The translations under genes and the position numbers were made by a program. Of a stretch of 64,000 nucleotides of DNA, positions 8,031 through 16,906 are shown one piece after another. This DNA is from an uncultured Muribaculaceae bacterium (GTDB taxonomy: Bacteria; Bacteroidota; Bacteroidia; Bacteroidales; Muribaculaceae). Position 1 is the first letter of the stretch. Each line of letters starts with the position of its first letter. The stretch spans positions 1-64,000 of the forward strand of contig CAJTTG010000005.1 in NCBI GenBank assembly GCA_910579185.1, in the 5' to 3' direction. Below the pieces are notes generated by a model, which saw nothing but the letters and a program-made list of their open reading frames with translations, searched no databases and was not told the origin of the DNA.

Positions 8031-8978
8031 TTAATTGACTTTCTTGAACTCTACGGTCTTGGCTTTGAGGTTGACGGTCATGGTCACTTCGCCTCCGGTC
8101 CATCCGGGGATCTGCCAAGAGCCTTTGCCGCTCACTCCTGCACCTGAATAGATGCCGTTTGCGTTCATTTCAATATCCACTGTGGCGTCCTCTGCCTGAG
8201 ATCCGAACGAATCGTCGTCCCAACCGGTCAGAGCCGTGTAGAAACGGAGTTGGAACTGACCTGCTGCAATATCGAATGTGCCGCTGTAGATCTGTGATCC
8301 GATCTTATCGTCGGCCTCAAACAATTTCCAATCCTCATAGTGATCTGCATTGGCTGCTGTCGGGCCGACCCATCCTTCGGGTGCGCCGACGAGATATATG
8401 AATCCGGGCAGACGGAGAGTCTTATAGCCCACCATGTGGGTGAATGTGATTACGTTTGATGTGATGGCATACAGGTCGTAGATATCTTCGCCTGCGCCTG
8501 CGAAAAATGAACGGACACGCATGTAGACCTTGCCTTCGTAATTCTTGTAGCTGTCCTCGTCGAGCTGCTCAAGCTTGTTGTAGCCGCGGCAGGCGTTGAT
8601 TGCGTCGGCAATGTCGCGCGACGATACCTCGATCGTGGTTTTGTTGGAAGTTGACGGCAGTTCAACATAGTTCTGCGGTGTGGCTTCCGTGCCGGTGTAT
8701 TTCCATTCAGCCGGTACACCATCAAATTCCGGATCCAATGAAACCTCTATTGCGTAAGTCGGGATCGTGCCCACTCCGTAGTCGGGTTGCGAGAGCGTGA
8801 TTGTCACAGACTCTGTCTGATCAAGAATATAAGTGAAGTTGGCTGTGGGTGGAGTGTTGAGAAAATTTTTATTTGTCGGCACCTGAGCCTTGGGCTCCTC
8901 ATTGTTGTCCTTCTCGCAGGAGGTGAACACCGAGCCAATGCAGGCCAGAGCCGCTATGATTGTGAATATCTTTTTCAT
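8031..8978 (-). CDS. SusE-like outer-membrane lipoprotein
   Basis: A 315-residue lipoprotein with Cys21 in SVFTSCEKD. The SusE N-terminal domain (about 25-185) contains LSQPDYG, AIEVSLDPEF and FAGAGEDIYDLYAITSNVITF, which are typical of the family. One C-terminal carbohydrate-binding-like module (about 192-315) starts at PGFIYLVGAPEGWVGP. It is shorter than SusE proteins with two or more CBM modules, so the partner SusF-like protein probably carries most of the binding sites. It lies 31 bp after the SusD-like gene and 23 bp before the SusF-like gene, on the same transcript. It probably sits on the cell surface and hands glycans to the SusC/SusD complex. Confidence 0.85.
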   Translation of the reverse strand: MKKIFTIIAALACIGSVFTSCEKDNNEEPKAQVPTNKNFLNTPPTANFTYILDQTESVTITLSQPDYGVGTIPTYAIEVSLDPEFDGVPAEWKYTGTEATPQNYVELPSTSNKTTIEVSSRDIADAINACRGYNKLEQLDEDSYKNYEGKVYMRVRSFFAGAGEDIYDLYAITSNVITFTHMVGYKTLRLPGFIYLVGAPEGWVGPTAANADHYEDWKLFEADDKIGSQIYSGTFDIAAGQFQLRFYTALTGWDDDSFGSQAEDATVDIEMNANGIYSGAGVSGKGSWQIPGWTGGEVTMTVNLKAKTVEFKKVN

Positions 8979-9009
8979 GATTTTTGTTGACTTTTTGTCT
9001 CAAAAGTGA

Positions 9010-10572
9010 TTAATATCCGGGGTTCTGACCCAGTGTTGCTGTGTAGTTGGTCGGGATAGCGTAGACCTCGCGGTATGAGTCGATTGACTGACCTTGCTGC
9101 ACGCCGCCTTTCCAGCTCCAGATGTAGTTGCTGCCAGAGAACTGGCCGAAGCGGATAAGGTCGCTGCGGCGGTGTCCTTCCCAGTAGAGCTCGCGCATAC
9201 GTTCCTGTAGCAGATTGTAGTCGTTAAGCTCGATGGCCGGCTGATTGGAGCGTTCGCGGACGCGGTCGAAATAGCTCTGGCCGTTGCATTCAACGCCTCT
9301 CAGCTGACATTCTGCAAGCATCAGGAAGGTGTCAGCGAGACGGAACAATGGGAAGTCGGCCGAGTTGAACGTGTTATAGAGCACGCCTTGTGTGTTGTCG
9401 TAGTCATCTTCCGAAGTGTAGACATATTTGACACACATGTATCCGCTGCCGGTCAGACCCCAGTCACCGATATCGTTGAGGTCGTTGGTAAATGTGCCCT
9501 CGTAGATCAGATAGCGTGGGTCGTCGGCGCCGAATGCGTCAGCAAGCTCGGGACGTACTCGGGGTCCACCCCATCCGGCAGCTGTGGAGCCGAACTTGTG
9601 GAACAGATCCTCCGGGATTGATGCGTTCCATGCGCCGATTCCGAGATAGGTAGTGCCGCCGTAGGTCTGCAGATTCGAGTTATCCTGAGGCACAGCCCAG
9701 AGAATCTCTCCGTTGCCGACGTATTTGTCATTGGAGCCGCAGAACAGATATTTGTATGTCGGTGCGAGCGTGTTGATAGTCTTTGTGATTTCCTGACATG
9801 CCTTGGCACATTCAGCCCACATCGGAGTTCCTGTGTAGACGCCGGCGTTCAGATAGAGCTTAGCCAGAAGCATGTAGGCTGCCTCGCGCGACAGACGGCC
9901 ATATGTTTGCTGGGCTGCCGGTTTCACGTTAGGAATGGCATCGATAAGATCGGCGATTACCAACGGGAACATCTCCTGACGGGTCATGGTCACGGGAGTC
10001 TCCCCTACGGTATTGGCCTCTGTGATCCACGGGCCGCGGCCGAAAAGGTCCATCATATGGTAATAGCTGAGGGCGCGTAGTACGCGGATCTCCGCCTTCA
10101 TCTCAGTGATCTCGGCGCCCGACAGAGGATTCTCCACCGATGTCGCCTGATCGATTGTGCGCAGGAACTGGTTGCACACGTTGATCTGATATGTGAAGCG
10201 CGACATACATTCGTAGAGCCAGTGGTTATCGGCCGACCATGTCGAATAGTCGAGCTCGTCAAGACCGGCATCATTCCAGTTCTTGCCGATAAAAGCCTCG
10301 TCGGAGCAGAGTTCCTGAAGGTTCCAGAGCTGACGGGTGTAAACACCTGCTCCACCGTCGTCAACCGAGATGTCGCTCTGGTCATTGACACCGGCAATCG
10401 CGAGTCCGGAATAGACCTGTGCGAACGACTGATAGTACTGTGCGCCGGTTGTCAGGGCGGTGACGTTGCTGGGATTTTTAGGTGTGACGTCGAGATCGCC
10501 GACACACGAGGTGGCACCGCCCAGCAGTGCCATGCAGCCAGCGGCTGCGTATGTTAGTTTCTTGAAATTCAT
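9010..10572 (-). CDS. SusD/RagB-like nutrient-binding lipoprotein
   Basis: A 520-residue lipoprotein with Cys23 in GGATSCVGD. SusD-family features: an N-terminal helical part with TPR-like helices (GLAIAGVNDQSD, MSRFTYQINVCNQFLRTID, EIRVLRALSYYHMMDLFGRGPWITE), then RLSREAAYMLLAKLYLNAGVYTG, and the C-terminal FPLFRLADTFLMLAECQLRG and ERMRELYWEGHRRSDLIRFGQF. SusD proteins cap the SusC barrel and bind the incoming oligosaccharide. The gene is 23 bp downstream of its SusC partner and upstream of the SusE-like gene. Confidence 0.95.
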   Translation of the reverse strand: MNFKKLTYAAAGCMALLGGATSCVGDLDVTPKNPSNVTALTTGAQYYQSFAQVYSGLAIAGVNDQSDISVDDGGAGVYTRQLWNLQELCSDEAFIGKNWNDAGLDELDYSTWSADNHWLYECMSRFTYQINVCNQFLRTIDQATSVENPLSGAEITEMKAEIRVLRALSYYHMMDLFGRGPWITEANTVGETPVTMTRQEMFPLVIADLIDAIPNVKPAAQQTYGRLSREAAYMLLAKLYLNAGVYTGTPMWAECAKACQEITKTINTLAPTYKYLFCGSNDKYVGNGEILWAVPQDNSNLQTYGGTTYLGIGAWNASIPEDLFHKFGSTAAGWGGPRVRPELADAFGADDPRYLIYEGTFTNDLNDIGDWGLTGSGYMCVKYVYTSEDDYDNTQGVLYNTFNSADFPLFRLADTFLMLAECQLRGVECNGQSYFDRVRERSNQPAIELNDYNLLQERMRELYWEGHRRSDLIRFGQFSGSNYIWSWKGGVQQGQSIDSYREVYAIPTNYTATLGQNPGY

Positions 10573-10595
10573 AGTTGTGGATTCCTTGATTTAGA

Positions 10596-13500
10596 TTAGA
10601 ACGAAGCTACGACACCGAACGAGATGGTCACTGGACGGGGATAGAGATCCTTGTCTACGCCAGAGAAGATTTCCGGATCGAGGCCATTGTATTTGGTGAT
10701 CACGAAGGGATTCTGCACCGCACCGTAGAGACGCAGGCGAAGCTGATCTTTCAGCAGCGACGGCCAGGTGTAGCCCAGGGTGATGTTGTCGCAGCGCACG
10801 AACGATGCATTGCGTACGAAATAGTCGCTCATAGCGCCGTTGACGCCAAGATCGTTGAACAGGAAGCGGTTGGCCATGAGGTTGCTCAGAGGAGTCGATG
10901 CTGTAGAGCTGATCGATACGTTGGCTGCCTCGGTGTTGTTGTAAACATAGTTGCCGAGGTTGGCGCGCAGTGCGAACGAGAAGTCCCAGTTCTTATAGTT
11001 GAACGAGTTGTTCCATGTCATGGTCACTTTCGGATCCTTGCTGTGGTAGTAATAGCGGTCGGCAGCCGTGATCTGGCCGTCGCCGTTGCGGTCAACATAC
11101 TGGCCTTCGATCGGATTTCCGTTCACGTCATACACCTGCTGGTACACATAGAAGCTGTAGGCCGGTTTGCCTACGGTGTGGGCCATTACCTGACCACCGG
11201 TACCTGCGCTGATGCCCTCGCCGGCCATCATGAAATAGTCGGGGTTGTCGCCATAGGTCAGTTTGGTGATCTTGTTTTTGTTCCAGGAAACGTTGAAATC
11301 AGTTGTCCACGTGAATTCCTTGGTCACAACCGGACGTGCCGAGATATTGAATTCAACACCGATATTCTCCATGTCACCGATATTGGTGTTCAGGGCGTTG
11401 GTCAGGTTCGAGCCGGCCGGGAGTGTTGCCCATGTCAGAAGATCCTTGGTGTTGCGCTTATAGAAATCGATGCTACCGCTGATGCGGTTGTTCATGAAGC
11501 CGAAGTCGATACCGGCATTCCAGGTGTGGGTTTCCTCCCACTTGATGTCGGGATTGTAGCCGTTAGGCTTGATCGGGTTCACCCATCCTGTTCCGTTGGG
11601 GTTGGGATAAGCCCACTGGTTGGTGCCGGGATTACCGTTGTTACCCACCGTGTAGATAGGCATGTAAGGGAAATAGTCGTCGTTGAGGTCCTGCTGGCCT
11701 GTGATGCCGTAGCCGGCGCGCAGCTTAAGTTCGTTAAGCCAGCCGCGGGTGCCTTCCATGAAACTTTCGTCAACGAGTTTCCATGCGAGAGCTACAGAGG
11801 GGAACGTACCCCAGCGGTTGTCCTTGCTGAAGCGCGATGTGCCGTCCTGACGTACGGTTGCGGTCAGCAGGTAGCGGTCCATGAACGTGTAGTTCAGACG
11901 TCCGAAGAACGATACGAGGACAAGATCGTTGCGATAGCGGCTTGTCGGATAGGCCTGGAACGGGTTTTCCTCAAGAGTTCTGGTGAACTCCGATCCCTGC
12001 CAGCGGAAACGCTGATAAGAGTAGCCGGCTGTAGCGTCGAAGCCCGAGCGGATCGACTGAACATCCTTGCGATAGTTGAAGTAGAAATCAAGCAGAGTGT
12101 TCACCTTCACCTGATGTTGGCGGTTATAGCGGCCTATGCCGTCCTGGACATTCTTGATCTCGCCGTCGACCATACGGTCAGAACCGTTTTTCCAAGCCAT
12201 CGGAGAGTAGGAATCAGTGATATTGCGGACATTTGAACGCGACACTTCGTAACCGAGGTTCAGGTTTGCGTGCAGATCGCGCAGGAACGGCATTGCAAGA
12301 TCGAGCTGGAGGTTACCGATGCTCTGGAGCACGAATGAACGTGAGCTGTAGTCCTGAAGCATTGCTATAGGGTTGAGGGCCTCGTTGCGGTTGATCGCGC
12401 TGCCCTGGGAATCCGGGCCGGCGAGGTTAGCGCCTACGTATGTCGTCCAGTTGTTGAACACGTTGCCTGCCGGATTCTTGACCGGAAGAGTCGGGTTGAA
12501 GCCGATGGCGTTGCCAAGGGCTGCGGCATCATAGTAATTATTGCTGATCCATGCGCCGCGAACGTTAGCGTTGACGCTCAGAAGGTCGTCGAAGAATTTC
12601 GGCGACAGGTTGATGCCGACGGTCGCACGGTCCATACCGGTTGTCTTGATGATACCGTTGTTGCCTGTCCAGCTTGCCGACACGCGGTAGGGGAGCGATT
12701 TGAACGTGCCGCCCACCGACAGGTTGTAGTCCGATGAGATAGCCGTTTCAAGAACGCCCTTCTGCCAGTTGGTGTTGGCGGTTCCGAGTGCGTTATATTG
12801 CGTTGATCCTACGCCATAATAGTTGGTGATGAATTCGCGGTACTGGTCCGCATCCATCATCTCTATATAGTTGCGTGGGGTGTTGATGTACATGTTGGCC
12901 GAGAAGGTCACCTTCGGTTTGCCGGCGGTGCCTTTCTTGGTAGTGATGATGATTACGCCGTTCGATGCGCGGCTACCGAAGATCGCGGTGGCCGATGCAT
13001 CCTTCAGGATGGTCATTGACTCGATATTTTCCGGATTGACCAGCGAAAGGGGGTTAGCCGAGCCGGTTGCTGTCTTGGTGTCCATAGGAACGCCGTCGAT
13101 CACGATAAGAGGCTCATTGGATGCCGACAGTGATGCGCCGCCACGGATAATGATGTTGGCGCCACCTTCCGGCGATCCGCCGTTGGTTGTGACCACTACG
13201 CCCGGGCTGCGGCCCACGAGCAGTTCCTGTGCCGATGTGGCGAGGCCTGCGGCAACTTCACTCGGTTTCACCATCGAGACGGCTCCCGTGGCGTCGGCTT
13301 TCTTGATTGATCCGTAGCCGATGGCCACTACTTCGCCGAGCATTACGGAGTTCTCGGTCATGGTGACGTTGATCTCTGTACGGCCGTTGACAGCCTCGCT
13401 GACCTCGTTGTAGCCTATGTAGGTGAACACGAGTGTCGCGTTACTGTTAACTGTCAGCGTGTACCGGCCGTCAATATCGGTAGCCACGCCCGTTTGCGAT

Positions 13501-13661
13501 CCTTGGGCTATGACACTGGCCCCGATCAGAGGCTCGCCTTCAGAGTCGGTTACCGTACCGCTGACCGTAACCTTTTGCGCCAGAGCCGGCAATGCGCAGA
13601 AAAGCATGGCCACGAAAGCCACAAGCGCCTTCCGACTCATTTGAAAACAAATGTTCTTCAT
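10596..13661 (-). CDS. SusC/RagA family TonB-dependent transporter
   Basis: A 1021-residue outer-membrane barrel. Signal peptide 1-28 (LPALAQ), a carboxypeptidase-D-like domain (about 30-110, GTVTDSEGEPLIGASV), a plug with the TonB-box-like region GEVVAIGYGSIKKADATGAV and the family motif IIIRGGASLSASNEPLIVIDGVP, then a 22-strand-type barrel ending in VASF. It moves oligosaccharides bound by the SusD partner into the periplasm with TonB energy. It is the first gene of the SusCDEF operon. The leader is roughly 185 nt and the promoter region has a C8 tract (13897-13904). M8 (13640) is an alternative start. A 397-codon antisense frame (11043-12236) is a codon-bias shadow. Confidence 0.96.
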   Translation of the reverse strand: MKNICFQMSRKALVAFVAMLFCALPALAQKVTVSGTVTDSEGEPLIGASVIAQGSQTGVATDIDGRYTLTVNSNATLVFTYIGYNEVSEAVNGRTEINVTMTENSVMLGEVVAIGYGSIKKADATGAVSMVKPSEVAAGLATSAQELLVGRSPGVVVTTNGGSPEGGANIIIRGGASLSASNEPLIVIDGVPMDTKTATGSANPLSLVNPENIESMTILKDASATAIFGSRASNGVIIITTKKGTAGKPKVTFSANMYINTPRNYIEMMDADQYREFITNYYGVGSTQYNALGTANTNWQKGVLETAISSDYNLSVGGTFKSLPYRVSASWTGNNGIIKTTGMDRATVGINLSPKFFDDLLSVNANVRGAWISNNYYDAAALGNAIGFNPTLPVKNPAGNVFNNWTTYVGANLAGPDSQGSAINRNEALNPIAMLQDYSSRSFVLQSIGNLQLDLAMPFLRDLHANLNLGYEVSRSNVRNITDSYSPMAWKNGSDRMVDGEIKNVQDGIGRYNRQHQVKVNTLLDFYFNYRKDVQSIRSGFDATAGYSYQRFRWQGSEFTRTLEENPFQAYPTSRYRNDLVLVSFFGRLNYTFMDRYLLTATVRQDGTSRFSKDNRWGTFPSVALAWKLVDESFMEGTRGWLNELKLRAGYGITGQQDLNDDYFPYMPIYTVGNNGNPGTNQWAYPNPNGTGWVNPIKPNGYNPDIKWEETHTWNAGIDFGFMNNRISGSIDFYKRNTKDLLTWATLPAGSNLTNALNTNIGDMENIGVEFNISARPVVTKEFTWTTDFNVSWNKNKITKLTYGDNPDYFMMAGEGISAGTGGQVMAHTVGKPAYSFYVYQQVYDVNGNPIEGQYVDRNGDGQITAADRYYYHSKDPKVTMTWNNSFNYKNWDFSFALRANLGNYVYNNTEAANVSISSTASTPLSNLMANRFLFNDLGVNGAMSDYFVRNASFVRCDNITLGYTWPSLLKDQLRLRLYGAVQNPFVITKYNGLDPEIFSGVDKDLYPRPVTISFGVVASF

Positions 13662-13848
13662 GCAAATTGTTTGTTAAATTACTTTTTGGTTAAATATGAT
13701 ATAATTCTCTAAAATGTCTGTTGTTCAGGTTGTTCCGTCGGCTTTCATGGCTGTGCCGTAAGCTGTTGGCGCGTATTCCGAAGCGCCAGATCCAATGGCA
13801 TTTAATTAAAGTGGACAATAGTCCGATAAAATTTCACGCATTTTCAGT

Positions 13849-13904
13849 AGCAAATTAAGATAAAAATTTTTATAAATTAATAACTTTACCCAATTACCCC
13901 CCCC
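13849..13904 (-). promoter_or_regulatory. Conserved TonB-operon promoter block with C8 tract
   Basis: On the plus strand, GCAAATTAAGATAAAAA begins at 13850, AATTAATAAC follows, and TTACCCCCCCC ends at 13904. The block aligns without gaps to 51154-51208 upstream of another TonB operon; in both, 38 bp separate CAAAWTAA from the C8 run. The minus-strand TTAATTTG (13858-13851) is a near match to the -7 box. No -33 TTTG is found, so an activator or alternative sigma factor may be needed. Confidence 0.6.
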
Positions 13905-13987
13905 ATTTTTAAATTTAATTAACAAAACATCAACTCTTGCCACCATTTCACCTCCATTCGCCCTGTCGGTGTCGCGCATCTCCGGGC

Positions 13988-14023
13988 AAAAAAAAGCGGT
14001 GCACTCATCATTGAGCGCACCGC
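13988..14023 (-). terminator. Terminator of the TonB-DUF4876-DUF6850-M16 operon
   Basis: A 12-bp stem (14012-14023 with 13996-14007, one G-U pair), 4-nt loop and eight T on the minus strand, 23 bp after the M16 gene stop. Confidence 0.9.
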
Positions 14024-14046
14024 CGGCTGTATTGTTATGGTTCCGG

Positions 14047-16887
14047 TTATTCCTCCGGACTCATTTCAAGCTGAATTATATTGGCATCATCAACCAGATA
14101 CTCCTTGGCAAACTTAGCCAGATCCTCGGCTGTGATGGATTCGAGAATGTTCAGATAGTCCGAGTGCATGTCGCGTCCGAACTTGTCATACATGTGCATC
14201 ACCGTGATCCAGTAGGCATTCTCGTCGGCGTTGTCGGCATAGTTCTTGGCCATGTATTGCTTCACCTTCGATATTTCCTCGTCGGAGATATTTTTCGGAT
14301 TGGTCAGCGACTCTATGGTCTCGGCCACGATTGTGAAAGTGGAGTCGGCGTTTTCCGGAGCAACGCGGATATAGACAGGCATGATCACGTTGGCATTCTC
14401 CGCATCGCTCTTGCCGTTCATTCCGGCACCCACGCCGATATGGCTCTTGACGCCATAGGTCCAGCCGCGGCGTTCGCGGATGTCGTCGCGCAGCTTGGCC
14501 TGCGCTATCTGGCCGAGCATATGGCCGGTCACCACATTTTTCAGGTTATAATTGGCCGGGGTGTGGTAGAACGTGTAGACAATCGACTGGGGATTGGCCA
14601 TAGGCTGTGTGAAGCGCATCTTGACTTTCCCGGGCATATAGCGGTAGTCGATATCCTTGGCTGTTTCCTTGCGTCCGGCTGAGGGAAGCGACGCAATATA
14701 GCGTTCCACCAGCGGACGGATCGAATCCATTGTGAAATTGCCGGTGATGAAGAACGAGAAGTCGCCCATGTCATCGAAACGGTCATGATAGATAGCCATG
14801 ATGCGGTCATAGTCCACGCGGTCACATCCCTCCACGGTAATTTTCGCTCCAAGGGGATGGTGATTGTAGACAATCGAGTGGATCGAATCGCCCATGGCCG
14901 ATGTCGGATTGGAGCTCTGGCTGGCGAGACGGGTGCGTGTGTTGTCCATCAGTGTGGCGAATGCGCGCTCATCCTTGCGTGCGCCGGTTGAGCGGAGATA
15001 GACCATCTGCATGGCTTCGGTCAGCGAAGCAGGGTTGGTGGCTGCTCCTACGGTCTCCTCCATATTGTCTATGGTAACGGCGGAGCGTACGTTCTTACCC
15101 ACGAGCAGACGGCGCAGATCCTCCGTAGAGTAGGGGCCGTATCCGCTGACGGCAAGCACATCGTTGGCCATCTTGTAGTCCGGACCCAGTGTCGGATCAT
15201 AGTTCTGCGAGAAACCGCCGGGGCTGTAGCCCTGGATCAGGATGCTGTTGGGGTTGCTGCTCTCGGGGCGCAGGAACACGCGGATGCCGTTCGACAGCGT
15301 CCACACTGTAGCTCCGAACTGCGGAAGGCTCTCTTCTTTGACTATGCTGCCGGCCACAGGCTCCTCTGTCAGGATGGGGCCTTTGACTGCTTTGTCCTCC
15401 CATTGTGCCAGTTCGCTGCCTTTAACCTTGGCGTATGCCTCTTTCAGCGTCTCAGGGGTCACGCGTAGGGTATCGGCCTGAGGGACGTAGGAGATGATCA
15501 CTACATTGTCGTCCTCCGGCGTGACCACTTCTTTGATATAGGCGTTCAGATCGTCGAGCTTTATTCCGCCGATCACACCCTTCATCATCTTGTATTTTTG
15601 TTCCGCCGAGGGTATCGCGCCGCCGTCTATGTAGTGGCGCACGTAGCGTCGGGCATAGTCGGTGTTGGTGGTCGACGTGCGGCCGGTGAATGCATTGTCG
15701 GCTTCGGTGCGCAGGTCTATTTTGGCGCGCTGGAGCTCTTCGGGCAGGAAGCCGTGGGCGGCTGCGCGTTTAAGTTCTGTGGCTATCGCGGTAACAGCGT
15801 CGGCGGCACGGCCGTTTTTAATCGGGGCGCGTACAACAAGCGCGTGCTGTGTGCGCGACAGGAGATATTTCACATCGCCGATGGCTATGTTGGTCACCGG
15901 TGAGTTCTCAGCCTGCTCAACTTCGGTCAGACGCTCTGCAAGTATCGACGACACGAGCGATTCTATCGAAGCTCTTCGCAGTTCCTCGATGGTATTGCTC
16001 AGCGAGTCAGCCAGATCGTCATGTTTGATATATATCTGCAATGTGGTGGCCGATTGTTCCGGGTCGGTCTGCACTGTGGCGGTGATGCCTTTGGTGGCAG
16101 GAACGGCGATCGGGAACGATTTGACGGCGTTGGGCTTGACGGGATAGTCGGCCCACAGTCTCTTGATCTCTGCCTCGATATGGTCGGGATCAACATCGCC
16201 GGTCACTATGATACACTGGTTCTGCGGATGGTACCATTTCGCATAGTAGTCGCTCAGCTCTTTCGGCTTGAAGCTGTCAACTACGCTCATCAGGCCGATC
16301 GGCATTCGTTGTCCGTAGATTGAGCCGGGATACACATGCGGAAGCGCCTTCTCGAGCAGACGGGTCATTGCCTGGCCGTTGCGCTGACGCCATTCGCCGC
16401 GGATCACACCGCGCTCGTCGTCAATCTCCTTGGGATCGAGGGTCAGGTCGCCGCTCCAGTCGCGCAGGATAAGCAGACATGAGTCAAGGCTCGAATGACG
16501 GGTGGTGGGCACCTCACAGATGTTGTAGACTGTCTCGTCGGTCGAGGTATAGGCATTCAGGTTCGCGCCGAACTTCACGCCGATCGATTCCAGATAGCTG
16601 ATCAGCGAATTGCCCGGAAAATGTTTTGTGCCGTTGAAGCACATATGTTCAAGGAAGTGTGCCAGACCGCGCTGGTTTTCCTCCTCGTTGACCGATCCTA
16701 CGTTCATCGCAATGAAGAAGTCGGCGCGGTTGGCCGGTTTCTCATTGTGGCGGATGTAGTAGGTCAGGCCGTTGTCGAGCGTGCCGATTCTCACATCGGG
16801 ATCCGTCGGCAGATGGTTGAGTTTCGCGCCGGCTGTCAGCGACAGGCCGATGGCCGCGAGGCTCAGAAGTGGTTTCAATAGTTTCAT
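14047..16887 (-). CDS. M16 family zinc metallopeptidase
   Basis: A 946-residue insulinase/pitrilysin-family protease. A signal peptide (1-21, LSLTAGAKL) without a lipobox indicates a periplasmic location. The inverted zinc motif HFLEH is at 77-81, with a further Glu in the DDERGVIRGEW region about 75 residues later. It has the usual layout of two M16 half-units, each duplicated: an active N-terminal half and an inactive C-terminal half (from about 500, GATVWTLSNGIRVFLRP). Such enzymes degrade peptides inside a closed chamber. It is 19 bp downstream of the DUF6850 barrel gene and last in the TonB/DUF4876/DUF6850 operon, which suggests it digests peptides taken up by that receptor; this role is inference. 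Confidence 0.93.
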   Translation of the reverse strand: MKLLKPLLSLAAIGLSLTAGAKLNHLPTDPDVRIGTLDNGLTYYIRHNEKPANRADFFIAMNVGSVNEEENQRGLAHFLEHMCFNGTKHFPGNSLISYLESIGVKFGANLNAYTSTDETVYNICEVPTTRHSSLDSCLLILRDWSGDLTLDPKEIDDERGVIRGEWRQRNGQAMTRLLEKALPHVYPGSIYGQRMPIGLMSVVDSFKPKELSDYYAKWYHPQNQCIIVTGDVDPDHIEAEIKRLWADYPVKPNAVKSFPIAVPATKGITATVQTDPEQSATTLQIYIKHDDLADSLSNTIEELRRASIESLVSSILAERLTEVEQAENSPVTNIAIGDVKYLLSRTQHALVVRAPIKNGRAADAVTAIATELKRAAAHGFLPEELQRAKIDLRTEADNAFTGRTSTTNTDYARRYVRHYIDGGAIPSAEQKYKMMKGVIGGIKLDDLNAYIKEVVTPEDDNVVIISYVPQADTLRVTPETLKEAYAKVKGSELAQWEDKAVKGPILTEEPVAGSIVKEESLPQFGATVWTLSNGIRVFLRPESSNPNSILIQGYSPGGFSQNYDPTLGPDYKMANDVLAVSGYGPYSTEDLRRLLVGKNVRSAVTIDNMEETVGAATNPASLTEAMQMVYLRSTGARKDERAFATLMDNTRTRLASQSSNPTSAMGDSIHSIVYNHHPLGAKITVEGCDRVDYDRIMAIYHDRFDDMGDFSFFITGNFTMDSIRPLVERYIASLPSAGRKETAKDIDYRYMPGKVKMRFTQPMANPQSIVYTFYHTPANYNLKNVVTGHMLGQIAQAKLRDDIRERRGWTYGVKSHIGVGAGMNGKSDAENANVIMPVYIRVAPENADSTFTIVAETIESLTNPKNISDEEISKVKQYMAKNYADNADENAYWITVMHMYDKFGRDMHSDYLNILESITAEDLAKFAKEYLVDDANIIQLEMSPEE

Positions 16888-16906
16888 ATCTGTTAGGGAT
16901 GATTGT

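Larger units (their letters stand above)
13662..14046. other. Intergenic 385 bp between M16 peptidase and SusC operon
   Basis: No gene is supported. The segment holds the SusC leader with a GC-rich hairpin (TGGCGC/GCGCCA, around 13768-13790), the SusC promoter block (13849-13904) and the terminator of the M16 operon (13988-14023). Confidence 0.7.

Noticed and set aside
11043..12236. 397-codon open frame antisense to SusC
   Set aside because: It lies fully inside the SusC gene on the other strand, has no recognisable domain, and its composition is the mirror of GC-rich SusC codons.
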